Shown here one piece after another: positions 25,962 to 35,029 of a stretch of 64,000 nt of DNA (position 1 is the stretch's first letter; every line of letters starts with the position of its first letter). The notes under the pieces were generated by a model. The model saw nothing but the letters and a program-made list of their open reading frames with translations, did no database searches and had not been told where the DNA came from. The DNA lies in the NCBI RefSeq assembly GCF_024594815.1, contig NZ_JANJOU010000032.1, positions 1 through 64,000 on the forward strand. Direction: 5' to 3'. The stretch is from Roseomonas populi. Lineage in GTDB: Bacteria > Pseudomonadota > Alphaproteobacteria > Acetobacterales > Acetobacteraceae. A program made the position numbers and the translations under genes.

Positions 25962-26594
25962 GTGCTCCGCTTCCTGACCTCCACGGCAGCCCTGGCCCTC
26001 GTCGCGCTGCCCGCCATTGCTCAACCCGCGAACCTGCAGCCCACCCGCGACGTCACCGTCACCTACCGCGTGAACGGCGCGGCGGCGACGGGTGGGGCAC
26101 CGGGCGCAGCCGCCGCGCCGCAGGAGATGCGGATGGCCTTCTCCGCCAGCACCGGCAAGCAGCGCATGGATCCGCCCGGCGGCATCGGGTGGATGCTGAT
26201 TGACCGCCGCGCGAACACGGCGGTGATGGTCATGGATGCCCAGCGGGCCACCATGGCGATGCCGCCGGCCACGGCCGCCGCCATGACGCAGGGGGTGCCG
26301 GCCGGTGCTACCTTCACCCGCAAGGGAACCGCGACGGTGGCCGGGACCAGCTGCGTCGAATGGGATGTGGCCGTCGCCCAGGGGCGCGGCACCTCCTGCA
26401 TCACCGAGGACGGCGTGCTGCTGCGCGCCACGACCACTCCCCCGAATGGGACGCCGACGACGGTGATGGAGGCCACCCAGGTGAGCTACGGCCAGGTGGA
26501 TCCCGCCCGGCTGAGCATTCCGACGGGCTACACCGCCATGCAGATGCCCGGCGGCGCGCCGGGAGCTCCGGCAGGTGCGCCGCCGGCCCGCTGA
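25962..26594 (+). CDS. Exported protein, DUF4412-like
   Basis: A 210-residue protein beginning with a GTG that has GGAGAAACC just upstream. The first 20 residues (LRFLTSTAALALVALPAIA) form a signal peptide. The mature part is rich in Ala, Thr and Met, with VTVTYRVNG, GWMLIDRRANTAVMVM and a late ATQVSYGQVDP, a layout like DUF4412 periplasmic proteins. The C-terminal tail is Gly/Ala/Pro-rich. Two cysteines (SCVEW and SCITE) may form a disulphide. The function is unknown. Confidence 0.68.
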   Translation: MLRFLTSTAALALVALPAIAQPANLQPTRDVTVTYRVNGAAATGGAPGAAAAPQEMRMAFSASTGKQRMDPPGGIGWMLIDRRANTAVMVMDAQRATMAMPPATAAAMTQGVPAGATFTRKGTATVAGTSCVEWDVAVAQGRGTSCITEDGVLLRATTTPPNGTPTTVMEATQVSYGQVDPARLSIPTGYTAMQMPGGAPGAPAGAPPAR

Positions 26595-27266
26595 GGCACC
26601 TCGAAGGGGAAGGCTGGAGGCGAGCGCGCCTCGCGCTGGCCTTCCTCCGGGCCCAGGGCGCCGCGCACGACTTGCTGCGCAATTGAACCGCTGCCCGGCA
26701 CCTACCCGTGGTTGCGATGCCACGGCGTCCTGCAGCGCCCTCCTGCCGCGGCCACTTTCCGGTAGGTGAGGGATGTGGGTCGCCCGTCATGCCGGGATGG
26801 CAGCATCATCCGTCCGTCGAGGGCGAGGCATGGACGGAAGTGGCCTCGTGCTGGCAGTGGGATGCGCGAAATTCCCCCTGGTCGAGCCCTTGCGGCGGGT
26901 GGCGCGCTGTGCTGGCCGGCTTGGCGCATGCGAGCGGGGCGGGGCGCGAGGTTCCGGAGCCGATCGACAGCCGGAGGGCCGGTGCCGACGAGGTGAATGC
27001 CTGCCGGAAGGCGCCCCGCGAACCTCCGCCGTGCCCTCCTTCGAGGAAGCTCATCGCGGGGCAACGATCATCGGCCGGATTCGAGAAAGGGCATGAAGGC
27101 TGGGTCTTTCACCCCCGCCATCCTGGCGCCGGCTGACCAGCAAGGGCGGCCGCTCGGGTGGATCTCGGATGGGGATGGATGTTTGCTGCCGCCGAGGGAC
27201 CATATCCGGGCGTGCCCGGTGGCGCTTCGGTGAATGTCGCATCCGGGCGAGACGGGGAGAACCACG
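26595..27266. other. Intergenic region of 672 bases, no gene recognised
   Basis: Several open frames cross this stretch on both strands, but their translations are proline-, arginine- and serine-rich without domains or ribosome sites. No repeat, RNA gene or operator was recognised. It carries the promoter of the GST gene. Confidence 0.4.
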
Positions 27267-27851
27267 ATGAAGCTCTATTATTCGCCCGGTGCCTGCAGCT
27301 TGGCCGATCACATCGCCCTGCATCAGGCAGGGCTCTCCTTCGAGCACGAGAAGGTGGACCTGAAGGCGAAGCGCACGGCGGGCGGCACCGACTTCACGAC
27401 GATCAATCCCAAGGGCTACGTTCCCACGCTGACCCTCGATTCCGGCGAGACCCTCACCGAGAACGTCGCGATCCTCGACTGGATCGCCCACCAGGACGGA
27501 GCGCTGAAGCCCTCGGGCGCGATGGGCCACAGCCGCCTGCTGGAGGCGCTCGCCTTTATCTCGACCGAGATCCACAAGAGCTTCAAGCCCTTCTTCTCCG
27601 GCGCCGGGGATGAGGAGAAGCGGAAGGCGGGCGAGATGATCCTGAAGCGAATGGGATATCTCGCCGGTACCATGAAGGGCGACTACCTGTTCGGGAGCGA
27701 GGTCAGCGTTGCCGACTGCTACCTGTTCGTCATGCTCCTCTGGGCCCAGAAGAACGGGCTCAACGTGCCCGGGACGCTGGCCGCCTACCGGGACAGGATG
27801 ATGAAGCTTCCGTCCGTGCGGAAGGCGATGACGCATGAGGGGCTGATCTAG
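27267..27851 (+). CDS. gstA: Glutathione S-transferase, beta-class-like
   Basis: A 194-residue cytosolic enzyme that conjugates or uses glutathione. MKLYYSPGACS places a cysteine at residue 10, the hallmark of bacterial beta-class enzymes, and NPKGYVPTL supplies the cis-proline and glutathione contacts. ETLTENVAILDWIA closes the thioredoxin-like domain at about residue 80. The helical C-terminal domain includes LFGSEVSVADCYLFVML, the N-capping box. The ATG at 27267 has GGGGAGA upstream. It stands alone. The exact symbol is by similarity to the beta-class enzyme. Confidence 0.88.
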   Translation: MKLYYSPGACSLADHIALHQAGLSFEHEKVDLKAKRTAGGTDFTTINPKGYVPTLTLDSGETLTENVAILDWIAHQDGALKPSGAMGHSRLLEALAFISTEIHKSFKPFFSGAGDEEKRKAGEMILKRMGYLAGTMKGDYLFGSEVSVADCYLFVMLLWAQKNGLNVPGTLAAYRDRMMKLPSVRKAMTHEGLI

Positions 27852-28102
27852 GCTTCGGCCGTCCTCGTCGAGCGCCAGGCATGATCGACGGCGCTCGGCG
27901 AGTTCGCTCCCTCTCGGGCAAGGCTCTCGCCTGGCGTGCCTCCGGGATCAGCCCTGATCCGGGCGGATGGGAATTGCGTTCTCCTCAATGCGCCATCCCG
28001 GATTGAGGGCAAGGTCATTTGCCGAGGGCCAGTCGCCTGCGGGGCTACTCTCTCTCGCCAATGCCGGGCTGCCAGAATGCTGCCATCGTCGAGGTATTCC
28101 CT

Positions 28103-28669
28103 GTGCCGGTGACCATCACGAGGATGAGTGCTTTGAACCCGGCCGGAGGCGTTCGCTTTGCTGGATTGGCCTCCCTCCTGCTGGCGGGCTGTGTCGCGCC
28201 CCCTTACAGCTACTACGGGCCAGCCTTGCCGCCATCCTACTCGCCCCACGGGCCTGCATACGGCCAGCAAGCTTACCCGCTTGCGCCGCCGGTTCCGCTC
28301 AATAGCGCGCCGGAGCAGCAGCCCTACAACGGCCCATCGCCCGGCTATCGCGCTTACGACGCGGCACCGGCGTACCGCCCTAGCGAGGAGGGGTTCGGAA
28401 CCCGCCCGGAGTACAACAGTCCGCCCTACGGCTCGGGCTACGGTGAACCGGCAGCCCGCCGGTCCGATTTGTGGGATCTCGAACCCGGTCGGGATCAGCC
28501 TCTGCAATACCGCCCCGAGAATGGCTTGCCTTACGATCAGCCCCGGCGAAATCGCCTGGACGATCCGGAGCCCGGCAGCCCGCCTGGATACCAGCAGGAC
28601 GATTCGCCCATTGAGCCCGCCCAGCCACGGATGGAAGCTCCTGGCCTCGGCCAGCCTACTTGGCGGTAA
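28103..28669 (+). CDS. Proline/tyrosine-rich lipoprotein
   Basis: A 188-residue lipoprotein. A GTG at 28103 has GAGG eight bases upstream; the in-frame ATG at 28124 is the alternative. The signal segment FAGLASLLLAGC ends in the lipobox LAGC, so the cysteine would be lipidated. The mature part is disordered and rich in Pro, Tyr, Gln and Gly (SYYGPALPPSYSPHGPAYG type), followed by an acidic stretch. Such low-complexity lipoproteins may span the envelope or bind peptidoglycan. No family is recognised. Confidence 0.65.
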   Translation: MPVTITRMSALNPAGGVRFAGLASLLLAGCVAPPYSYYGPALPPSYSPHGPAYGQQAYPLAPPVPLNSAPEQQPYNGPSPGYRAYDAAPAYRPSEEGFGTRPEYNSPPYGSGYGEPAARRSDLWDLEPGRDQPLQYRPENGLPYDQPRRNRLDDPEPGSPPGYQQDDSPIEPAQPRMEAPGLGQPTWR

Positions 28670-28840
28670 CGCTGTTCCTGACAGGGGAAGAGGGGAAATT
28701 CCCGATCCATCTCGGTAACCGCAAGTGCTGTGCTGGCTCCATGCCAGCCGGGAACTGCGGAGATCTGCGGCAGCGTTATACCGGATCCGGCGCTGGATTG
28801 ATCTGCCTTCGCCTCGTTGCAGCGAGGTGCATCGGCCGGC

Positions 28841-29275
28841 CTATCCACCCTCCGGCCTGCGGAACCATGGCGGCGCTGGGCCGAGTGGGATAGGCGAGGC
28901 TGAGCTTGGTCCGGATGGGTAGATCACGGCGAGCTTGACGGCCTGAGCCCGCCGCAACTCAGCACAGAGCCGGTCCAACTCGTCCGGATCGGCGCCGATG
29001 TGCAAGGCGGCCTTGTAGGCGTCCAGGGCAGCCCTGATCGGGTCGTCGTACTCAGGGGTGTACGAGGCCCACCACGGCTCGACGCAGGTCGGAGGTGGGT
29101 GAAGTGCCACCTTCATGCCCCGGCGCTTGGCTTCAGCCAGCAACACGTCCCGGCGTGATGTCAGGACGGTGAGGTTGACCGCGGGCAGATCCCTCCCGTT
29201 CGCGGCATGAAGGGCCTCGAACGCGTCTCGAAGCGCCGCTTTCAGAGCATCGTCGGAGAGGGTGCGCGGGCTCAT
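28841..29275 (-). CDS. Hypothetical helical protein
   Basis: A 144-residue soluble protein without recognised family. It begins SPRTLSDDALKAALRDAFEA and continues with alternating helices; third codon positions are mostly G or C, which supports coding. In-frame ATGs upstream (for example at 29302) are possible, but no start has a strong ribosome site at proper spacing. A late segment (DPDELDRLCAELRRAQAVKL) suggests a coiled or helical C-terminus. It stands alone between non-coding stretches. Confidence 0.52.
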   Translation of the reverse strand: MSPRTLSDDALKAALRDAFEALHAANGRDLPAVNLTVLTSRRDVLLAEAKRRGMKVALHPPPTCVEPWWASYTPEYDDPIRAALDAYKAALHIGADPDELDRLCAELRRAQAVKLAVIYPSGPSSASPIPLGPAPPWFRRPEGG

Positions 29276-29606
29276 CCCGGCACGCTGCCATGGACCCTCC
29301 ATAGGGAGGAATCCCATTCGCGTGGGAACCGTCCGACCTACTCCGGGCGCTCCCGGCGCCCGACTGCACCGATGAAGGGAAAGCAGAGAAACAGGGGTGA
29401 GGTGCCATGGTCGAGGAGGCGAGCGGGGCCGGGCGGCCGAGAGCGCGCCGCCGGATGTGGCCTGGCATGCCAGGGAGGGTACGGAACACGCATCCTCGGC
29501 CACGCGGCGCTGACGCAAGGTGCTTTATCAGCCATCCCCGCGGGCGGCCCGGGGCATGAATGGGCTCCCCGTCACCACATCCTTCTGGCCGCGCTGCCCG
29601 GCGGTG
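29276..29606. other. Intergenic region of 331 bases, no gene recognised
   Basis: It lies between the hypothetical gene and the end of the ABC operon. Nothing coding is recognisable and no terminator with a clear stem and T tract was found. Confidence 0.35.
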
Positions 29607-30371
29607 TCAGTGCATGCCGAGCTGAGCGTAGATCCGCTTCACATAGACGCCGAACGCCTCCGTCGTCTTGATATCCAGGCCTCGCTCCGCAGGCAGGTCG
29701 ATGCTGAAGGTATCTGCCATCCTTGCCGGTCCGGCGGTCAGCACGGCACAGCGCGAGCCGAGGAACACGGCCTCCTGGATGGAGTGGGTGACGAAGAGGA
29801 TGGTCTTCCCGCTCTCGCGCCAAATGCGGAGCATCTCGAGGTTCATCTTCTCGCGCGTCAGCGCGTCCAGCGCGCCGAAGGGCTCGTCCATCAGGATGAG
29901 CTTCGGATCGTGCACCAGGGCACGGGCGATGGCGGCGCGCTGCTGCATGCCGCCGGAGAGCTGATAGGGGAACTTCTCCTCGAAGCCGCGCAGCCCCACC
30001 ATGGCCAGCAGATGGCGCGCGCGCTCCCGCGCTTCCCGCTTCGGCAGGCCCAGGATTTCCGCCGGCAGGGTCACGTTCTCCAGGATGGTGCGCCACTTCA
30101 GCAGAAGGGCCTGCTGGAACACCATGCCCACGTCGCGCCCCGGCACGAAGCCGGATTCGGCGTTGCCGATCCGGACCACGCCGTCGCTCGCCTCGTGCAG
30201 CCCGGCCAGGATCTTCAGCACCGTGGTCTTGCCGCAGCCCGAAGGACCGACAAGGGAGACGAGATCGCCCTCGTCCACCGTCATGGTCACGTCAGAGACG
30301 GCGGTGAAGTCCTGCCCGTCGGTGCGGTAGGTCTTGCGAACCTTCTCCAGTCGGATCAGCGGCTCGGTCAT
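29607..30371 (-). CDS. NitT/TauT-type ABC transporter ATP-binding protein
   Basis: A 254-residue ATPase. Walker A is GPSGCGKT, the signature is LSGGMQQRAAIARAL and Walker B is LILMDEPFGALD, followed by the switch histidine in FVTHSIQEAV. The sequence is of the SsuB/TauB group that serves sulfonate, nitrate or pyrimidine-like substrates. The ATG overlaps the stop of the DHDPS-like gene in ATGA, so translation is coupled. It is the last gene of a five-gene operon; its permease is the first gene, with three enzyme genes between. Confidence 0.92.
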   Translation of the reverse strand: MTEPLIRLEKVRKTYRTDGQDFTAVSDVTMTVDEGDLVSLVGPSGCGKTTVLKILAGLHEASDGVVRIGNAESGFVPGRDVGMVFQQALLLKWRTILENVTLPAEILGLPKREARERARHLLAMVGLRGFEEKFPYQLSGGMQQRAAIARALVHDPKLILMDEPFGALDALTREKMNLEMLRIWRESGKTILFVTHSIQEAVFLGSRCAVLTAGPARMADTFSIDLPAERGLDIKTTEAFGVYVKRIYAQLGMH

Positions 30372-31441
30372 GACAGCCAGCGCTCCCGGTTCGCGGCGAC
30401 GAACTCGTCGTCGGAGAACTCGGGGTAGAGTCGGAGCACCCGGTCGATCGCCTCCGCCTGGCCCAGGCTCAGCCCCTCCGCGGGGTTGAGGCACCAGGTG
30501 CCCTCCAGCAGCCCCTGCCGGCGCAGCACCTCGTGGCAGCCGGCGATGCAGCCATGGAAGTCGTTCGCCACGTCGAAGAAGGCCGCGTTGCAGTCCGTGA
30601 CGGCGGAATCCAGCGCCAGGATCTCGGGCGGGAGCGGCCCCGCCGCCACCGCTTCCTTCAGCCGCTCCAGCAGCCGTACCGCCCCGCGGGTCCAGACCGA
30701 CCAGTGGCCGAGCAGCCCGCCCTGGAAGCGCAGCGTCACCGCCTCGCCGTCACGCCTCACGGTGAAGGGGGTGACGAGGTCGAGCACGATGTGGTCGTCA
30801 TTCCCCGTGTAGAGGGTCACGCGGTCCTCGGCCCGCGCCTCCGCCAGGCCGCGCACCACGTCCAGCGTGCGGTAGCGGTTGAAGGGGGCCACCTTCACAG
30901 CGACGACGTTGTCGATCGCGCAGAAGGCGCGCCAGAAATCGACGCCGAGCGGGATGCCGCCCACGGAGGGCTGCAGGTAGAAGCCGACCAGCGGGATCTC
31001 CGCCGCGACGGTCCGGCAGTGCTCCAGGATCTCCTCGGGCGAGGCGCCCTTCATCGCGGCCAGGCTGAGCAGGCCGGCATGGTAGCCGAGGGAGACGGCC
31101 GTGCGCGCCTCCTGCACGGCCTGGGCGGTGCGGCCGGCCAGCCCCGCCACCATCACCATCGGCCGGTCCGTCCAGCCGCGCGCATCCTCCATCGCCGCCT
31201 CCAGCACGGGGGCGTAGAGGCCGACGTCGCGGATCTCGAACTGCGTGGTGTGCACGCCCACCGCGAGCCCGCCCGAACCGGCATCCACGTAGTAGCGCGT
31301 CAGGGCGCGCTGGTGCCGCCGGTCGAAGCGCCGCCCCGCATCGAGCGCGAGCGGATGGGCGGGAATGGCGACACCCCGCCGCAGCAGGCTGAGCGTCTCG
31401 GGCGGCAGGTCCGTTCGATGCAGGGGGCGGTGCAGGGGCAT
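30368..31441 (-). CDS. Dihydrodipicolinate-synthase-family lyase
   Basis: A 357-residue TIM-barrel protein of the DHDPS/N-acetylneuraminate lyase superfamily. RALTRYYVDAGSGGLAVGVH and EAARTAVSLGYHAGLL-type segments match the barrel. The Schiff-base lysine is probably that in AIDNVVAVKVAPF. It is longer than typical DapA (about 300), with an extra C-terminal helical part. DHDPS-like enzymes in ABC operons usually cleave or condense pyruvate-type keto acids. The substrate is unknown. A gap of 10 bp separates it from the GNAT gene, and its stop overlaps the ATPase start. Confidence 0.8.
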   Translation of the reverse strand: MPLHRPLHRTDLPPETLSLLRRGVAIPAHPLALDAGRRFDRRHQRALTRYYVDAGSGGLAVGVHTTQFEIRDVGLYAPVLEAAMEDARGWTDRPMVMVAGLAGRTAQAVQEARTAVSLGYHAGLLSLAAMKGASPEEILEHCRTVAAEIPLVGFYLQPSVGGIPLGVDFWRAFCAIDNVVAVKVAPFNRYRTLDVVRGLAEARAEDRVTLYTGNDDHIVLDLVTPFTVRRDGEAVTLRFQGGLLGHWSVWTRGAVRLLERLKEAVAAGPLPPEILALDSAVTDCNAAFFDVANDFHGCIAGCHEVLRRQGLLEGTWCLNPAEGLSLGQAEAIDRVLRLYPEFSDDEFVAANRERWLS

Positions 31442-31451
31442 GGTGGTCCTC

Positions 31452-32282
31452 TCAGCCCAGCTCGGGCCCCGCCACCGCCATGAGGCGGGACGGATCCCCG
31501 AACGGAGTGGCATGGCCCAGCGCCATGCGCGTGTAGGGGCGCTCGGGCGCGAAGCCGCGGGCGCGGAGGGCGCCGGCCAGGATTGTGCAGCGATCGGCGA
31601 GGTCGATGATCGCCTCGCCCCGCACGCGGGACAGTGCCGCCTGTAGCAGGGGCAGCGCCGCCGCCTCGTCCGGCGCGACGAGCGGGCCGAGCTGCGTGGC
31701 CCGGTCGCCGTCCCGGCCCAGGACGAGGCCATCCCCCGCCACGAAGGCGAGGGACGGGGCGCGCTCCAGCAGCTCGCGGAGCAGGGCAGGGCGGGGGGCG
31801 CCGAAAGCCGCGCCGTCCAGCGCGGCCAGGCGGGGCAGGTCCTCCGCCGCCGCGGGGCGCGGGCCGGGGGGTGCTTCGCCGCCGCCGGGTCCGCGCCAGC
31901 GCGTCAGGCCGAGCTGCTCCACGAAGCCGAGCGGGCGGTAGATGCGCGCCCCCGCCGGCGTGGCATCCAGCACGGGGTGAAGGCCCGCCTCGGCCAACAG
32001 GGCGAGGCCGTGGCGCAGGATGCGGGTTCCCAGGCCCCGCCCGCGCATGGAGGCGGTGACGAGCACCATGCCGATCCAGGCGAAGCCGCCCTCCCGGTAG
32101 GGCAGGATCGCCCCGGTCGCGACCGGCCGCTCGCCGCCGATGCCGAAGACGGTGCCCTGCCCGAAGAACAGGCGCCAATCCGCCTCCGCCTGGTTCCAGC
32201 CAGCCTCGCGTGACAGGGCGAGGCAGCCTGCCATGGCGGAAGGGCCCAGCGCCGCGACGGGAGGAACCTCAGTAGGTGCCAT
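31452..32282 (-). CDS. GNAT-family N-acetyltransferase
   Basis: A 276-residue protein. The acetyl-CoA pyrophosphate loop is [10 protein letters not shown] near residue 80, preceded by the strand [11 protein letters not shown]. The length suggests an N-terminal GNAT domain plus a second, degenerate GNAT-like half (about residues 140-276), as in the YjcF/YitI type. The ATG at 32282 overlaps the end of the epimerase gene by 14 bp. It could modify an amino group of the transported compound; the substrate is unknown. Confidence 0.75.
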   Translation of the reverse strand: MAPTEVPPVAALGPSAMAGCLALSREAGWNQAEADWRLFFGQGTVFGIGGERPVATGAILPYREGGFAWIGMVLVTASMRGRGLGTRILRHGLALLAEAGLHPVLDATPAGARIYRPLGFVEQLGLTRWRGPGGGEAPPGPRPAAAEDLPRLAALDGAAFGAPRPALLRELLERAPSLAFVAGDGLVLGRDGDRATQLGPLVAPDEAAALPLLQAALSRVRGEAIIDLADRCTILAGALRARGFAPERPYTRMALGHATPFGDPSRLMAVAGPELG

Positions 32283-33342
32283 CCCGCACCTCGAAATGCG
32301 TGGGCTTGCCGAAGGCCTTGCCGCCGCGGGCAACCCAGTCAGCCACCCAGTCGATCATTCGCGCCAAGGGCACGACGGGATAGCCGAAGAGCCGCGCCGC
32401 CTCCGCCGCGTTGTTCAGCCAGGCGGTCGGCGCCTCCTGGCCGGTGATCGTCACCGGCTTGCCCAGGCGCTCGCCAAAGGCCTTGGCCAGCCAGCGCACC
32501 GGGATGGTTTCCGGCCCCGTCACGTTGAGCGGGGCGGCGGGCACGGTGGCCTGGCGAAGGCAGCGGAGGGCCTGGGCATTGGCGTCGCCCTGCCAGATAA
32601 CGTTGACGTGGCCCATGGTGACGTCCACCGGATCGCCGCGCATCACCTTCGTCGCCACGTCGAACAGCACACCGTAGCGCAGGTCGATGGCGTAGTTCAG
32701 CCGGAACAGCCGGCCCGGCGTGCCGTGCTGCGCGGAGAAGTGCTGAATCATCCGCTCCCGCCCGATGCAGGAGAAGGCGTACTCGCCCGGCGGGTCGAGC
32801 GGGCTGTCCTCCGTGGAGCCGGGGCCGTTCACGGGCACGAAGGGGTACACGCAACCCGTGGAGAAGGCGACGATGCGGGACGCGCGGAAGGATTCCGCCA
32901 CCAGCGCCGGGACGTGGGTGTTCATCGCCCAGGTCAGAGACTGGTCGCCGCTGGCGCCGAACTTCCGCCCGGCCATGAGGATCACGTTGCGCGCGCGCGG
33001 CAGCGTCTCCAGCGCCGCGCGGTCCAGCAGGTCGCAGGCGATCGTCTCCACGCCGTGGCGCTCCAGCCCCTCCCGCAGCCCGGCCTCGCTGAAGCGGGCC
33101 ACGCCGAAGACGCGCTTGTCCGGCGCCGCGTTGCGGGCAAGCCGGGCGAGGGTGGGACCCATCTTCCCGCCGACGCCGAGGACCATGATGTCTCCCTCCA
33201 GCGCCGCCAGGTCGGCGGCCAGCGCGCGGCTGGGGCGGGAGAGGAACTCGTCGAGCTCGGCCTCGTCCATGAGACGGTCGGGCAGGTCGGCGGCATCGAG
33301 CCAGCGCTGGTCGCCGGCATTCTCTCTGGCTTGGGCGGACAT
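32269..33342 (-). CDS. NAD-dependent epimerase/dehydratase-family protein with altered catalytic dyad
   Basis: A 357-residue extended-SDR-like protein. After a ~50-residue N-terminal helical extension, [18 protein letters not shown] is the NAD-binding loop (GxGGxxG variant). [12 protein letters not shown] supplies the Ser/Thr region. The YxxxK motif reads YAFSC, so the catalytic lysine is missing at its usual place. The C-terminal half has the substrate region of epimerases. It lies 3 bp after the ABC permease stop and overlaps the GNAT gene. Loss of the Lys suggests a non-redox or altered role. Confidence 0.78.
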   Translation of the reverse strand: MSAQARENAGDQRWLDAADLPDRLMDEAELDEFLSRPSRALAADLAALEGDIMVLGVGGKMGPTLARLARNAAPDKRVFGVARFSEAGLREGLERHGVETIACDLLDRAALETLPRARNVILMAGRKFGASGDQSLTWAMNTHVPALVAESFRASRIVAFSTGCVYPFVPVNGPGSTEDSPLDPPGEYAFSCIGRERMIQHFSAQHGTPGRLFRLNYAIDLRYGVLFDVATKVMRGDPVDVTMGHVNVIWQGDANAQALRCLRQATVPAAPLNVTGPETIPVRWLAKAFGERLGKPVTITGQEAPTAWLNNAAEAARLFGYPVVPLARMIDWVADWVARGGKAFGKPTHFEVRDGTY

Positions 33343-33345
33343 GGC

Positions 33346-34179
33346 CTATCCCTTCCTGGCGTCCCTCGGGACGAAGCGGTGCTCGAGCCCCAGCACGAGG
33401 AGGTAGAGGGCGAGGCCGAGCAGGGTGAGGATGATGACGGCCATGAACATGGCCGCCGTATCGAGCGAGCTCTGGACCTGGATCATCAGGTAGGCGAGGC
33501 CCCGCTCCGAGGCGACAAACTCACCCACCACAGCACCCGCCACCGCCAGGATGGAGGCGACCTTCATGCCGGAGAAGATGTAGGGCAGCGCGCCGGGAAG
33601 CTGGATGTAACGGAACACCTGCCACCGCGACCCCTTCAGCGAGTGCACGAGGTCCAGCAGGTCCGGCTCCACCTCCTGCAGCCCCCGTACCGTGGTGAGA
33701 AGGATGGGAAAGAAGCAGAGGCTGAAGGTGATGAGCATGTTGGTGACGATGCCGTAGCTCAGCCACACGATCATGATCGGGCCGAGCGCGACCTTCGGGA
33801 TCATGTTGAGCGTGACGAGGAGCGGAAAGACCAGCAGCGACAGGGTGCGCGACCAGGTGAAGAGGAGCGCGCCGAGCACGCCGAGCGCGATCGCCAGCGC
33901 GTAGCCGCCCGCGATCTCAGCCAGTGTGACGAGCGTGTTGGAGAGCCACGCATGATTCGGGTTGCCGAGGGTCGCCACGACCGCGCTCGGCGCCGGGAGG
34001 AGGAAGGCGGGCAGGCCGGCCAGCCGCGACAGTGCTTCCCAGAGCATGATGGCGGCGAGATGCACGGCCAGGATGATACCCCACCGCCGCCGCAGGGCCC
34101 TGGCCGCCGCATCCCCTCGCGGATCGCGCAGGACCGCGGCGCCGCCGGCCGGAACATCGGTGCTCACCTCCGCCGTCAT
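33346..34179 (-). CDS. NitT/TauT-type ABC transporter permease
   Basis: A 277-residue inner-membrane protein with about six helices. The EAA-like loop is seen at about residues 180-200 (LLDLVHSLKGSRWQVFRYIQLPGALP), written here as its place and family only. GMKVASILAVAGAVVGEF follows as in SsuC/TauC permeases. It is the first gene of the five-gene operon and lies 50 bp downstream of a palindrome on the coding strand. The partner ATPase is the last gene of the same operon, and the divergent binding protein at 35030 is the likely partner. Confidence 0.9.
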   Translation of the reverse strand: MTAEVSTDVPAGGAAVLRDPRGDAAARALRRRWGIILAVHLAAIMLWEALSRLAGLPAFLLPAPSAVVATLGNPNHAWLSNTLVTLAEIAGGYALAIALGVLGALLFTWSRTLSLLVFPLLVTLNMIPKVALGPIMIVWLSYGIVTNMLITFSLCFFPILLTTVRGLQEVEPDLLDLVHSLKGSRWQVFRYIQLPGALPYIFSGMKVASILAVAGAVVGEFVASERGLAYLMIQVQSSLDTAAMFMAVIILTLLGLALYLLVLGLEHRFVPRDARKG

Positions 34180-34228
34180 GCCCGCCCTTCCTCGTGCGGC
34201 CGAAACGCTAGGAGAGGGCGAGAGGGAG

Positions 34229-34248
34229 TGTCAACCAGATAGTTGACA
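34229..34248. promoter_or_regulatory. Palindromic operator upstream of the ABC permease operon
   Basis: TGTCAAC-CAGATA-GTTGACA is a perfect 7-6-7 inverted repeat between the TetR stop and the permease start. Its centre (TCAACCAGATAGTTGA) resembles the palindrome before the TetR gene. It is the probable operator of the operon. Confidence 0.6.
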
Positions 34249-34256
34249 AGGTCGGA

Positions 34257-34919
34257 TCAGGGGCGGAGGGCAGCGAGGACGAAGCTGATCACATGAGCCC
34301 GATGGCGGGAGATCGACGGGCGGGTATCCAACCTCCTGCCGAAGATCGCCGAGAGGGTGCGGTTGTTCGAGAAGAAGAAGTACGAGATCCCCGCGATGGT
34401 GATGTAGAGGTCGACCGCGTTCAGGTCGTCCCGGAACAGCGCCTGTTCTGCCCCGCGCGCCAGCGTCTCCTCCACCATCCCGACCAGTGGCGAATGCATC
34501 TCCCGCAGCCGCGAGGAGGCGCGCACATGCCGGCCGCCATGCTGGTTCTCATCGTTCAGCAGCGCGACGAATTCCGGATGGGCGCTGAGATAGTCGAAGG
34601 AGAAGCCGACCAGCCTTTCCATGGCCTTCTGCGGCGGCAGGTCGTCCAGGTGCAGCGCCTGCTCCTCCTGGCGGATAGCGGCGTAAACCTCCTCCAGCGC
34701 GGCCGTGTACAGGTCCTCCTTCGTGCCGAAGTGATGGTAGACGAGCTGCTTGTTCACCTCGGCCCGCGCCGCGATCTCGTCCACCCGGGCCCCGGCCAGG
34801 CCTTTCTCCGCGAACTCGCCGATCGCGGCATCAAGCAGGGAACGGCGCGTACTCTCCGGGTCCCGCTTGCCGGGCTCGCGGCGCGGTACTGTCCGGCTGG
34901 CGGCGGCTCGGTTCGGCAT
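34257..34919 (-). CDS. TetR-family transcriptional regulator
   Basis: A 220-residue repressor. Residues ~20-70 are the TetR helix-turn-helix (LLDAAIGEFAEKGLAGARVD, then ARAEVNKQLVYHHFGTKEDLY). The C-terminal ligand domain is of the type found next to pyrimidine or amine transport genes (TetR_C_15-like), though that is by eye. It lies between the ABC operon and the divergent binding-protein gene. A palindrome sits directly upstream and a similar one upstream of the permease. Autorepression and control of both transport units are inferred. Confidence 0.9.
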   Translation of the reverse strand: MPNRAAASRTVPRREPGKRDPESTRRSLLDAAIGEFAEKGLAGARVDEIAARAEVNKQLVYHHFGTKEDLYTAALEEVYAAIRQEEQALHLDDLPPQKAMERLVGFSFDYLSAHPEFVALLNDENQHGGRHVRASSRLREMHSPLVGMVEETLARGAEQALFRDDLNAVDLYITIAGISYFFFSNNRTLSAIFGRRLDTRPSISRHRAHVISFVLAALRP

Positions 34920-34932
34920 ACTGGCTTCCCTA

Positions 34933-34948
34933 CCAACCGTTTGGTTGG
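34933..34948. promoter_or_regulatory. TetR-type palindrome in the TetR/binding-protein intergenic region
   Basis: CCAACCGTTTGGTTGG is an inverted repeat (CCAACC, GTTT, GGTTGG), 14 bp upstream of the TetR start codon. It shares CAACC-N4-(A/G)GTTG with the palindrome at 34229-34248. Confidence 0.62.
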
Positions 34949-35029
34949 AAATTTGTTGCGGCCCGATCCTAGCGTGATAGGCTCGACATGACAGCCCGCG
35001 AGACCGGGTCAGGGAAGGGATAAGCGCGC

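Noticed and set aside
26708-27136. Open frame in the spacer before the GST gene
   Set aside because: It has no ribosome site and no domain, and it is rich in Pro, Arg and Trp.
32140-34242. 700-codon plus-strand open frame across the ABC operon
   Set aside because: The translation is a mirror of the epimerase and permease genes and has no recognised domain.
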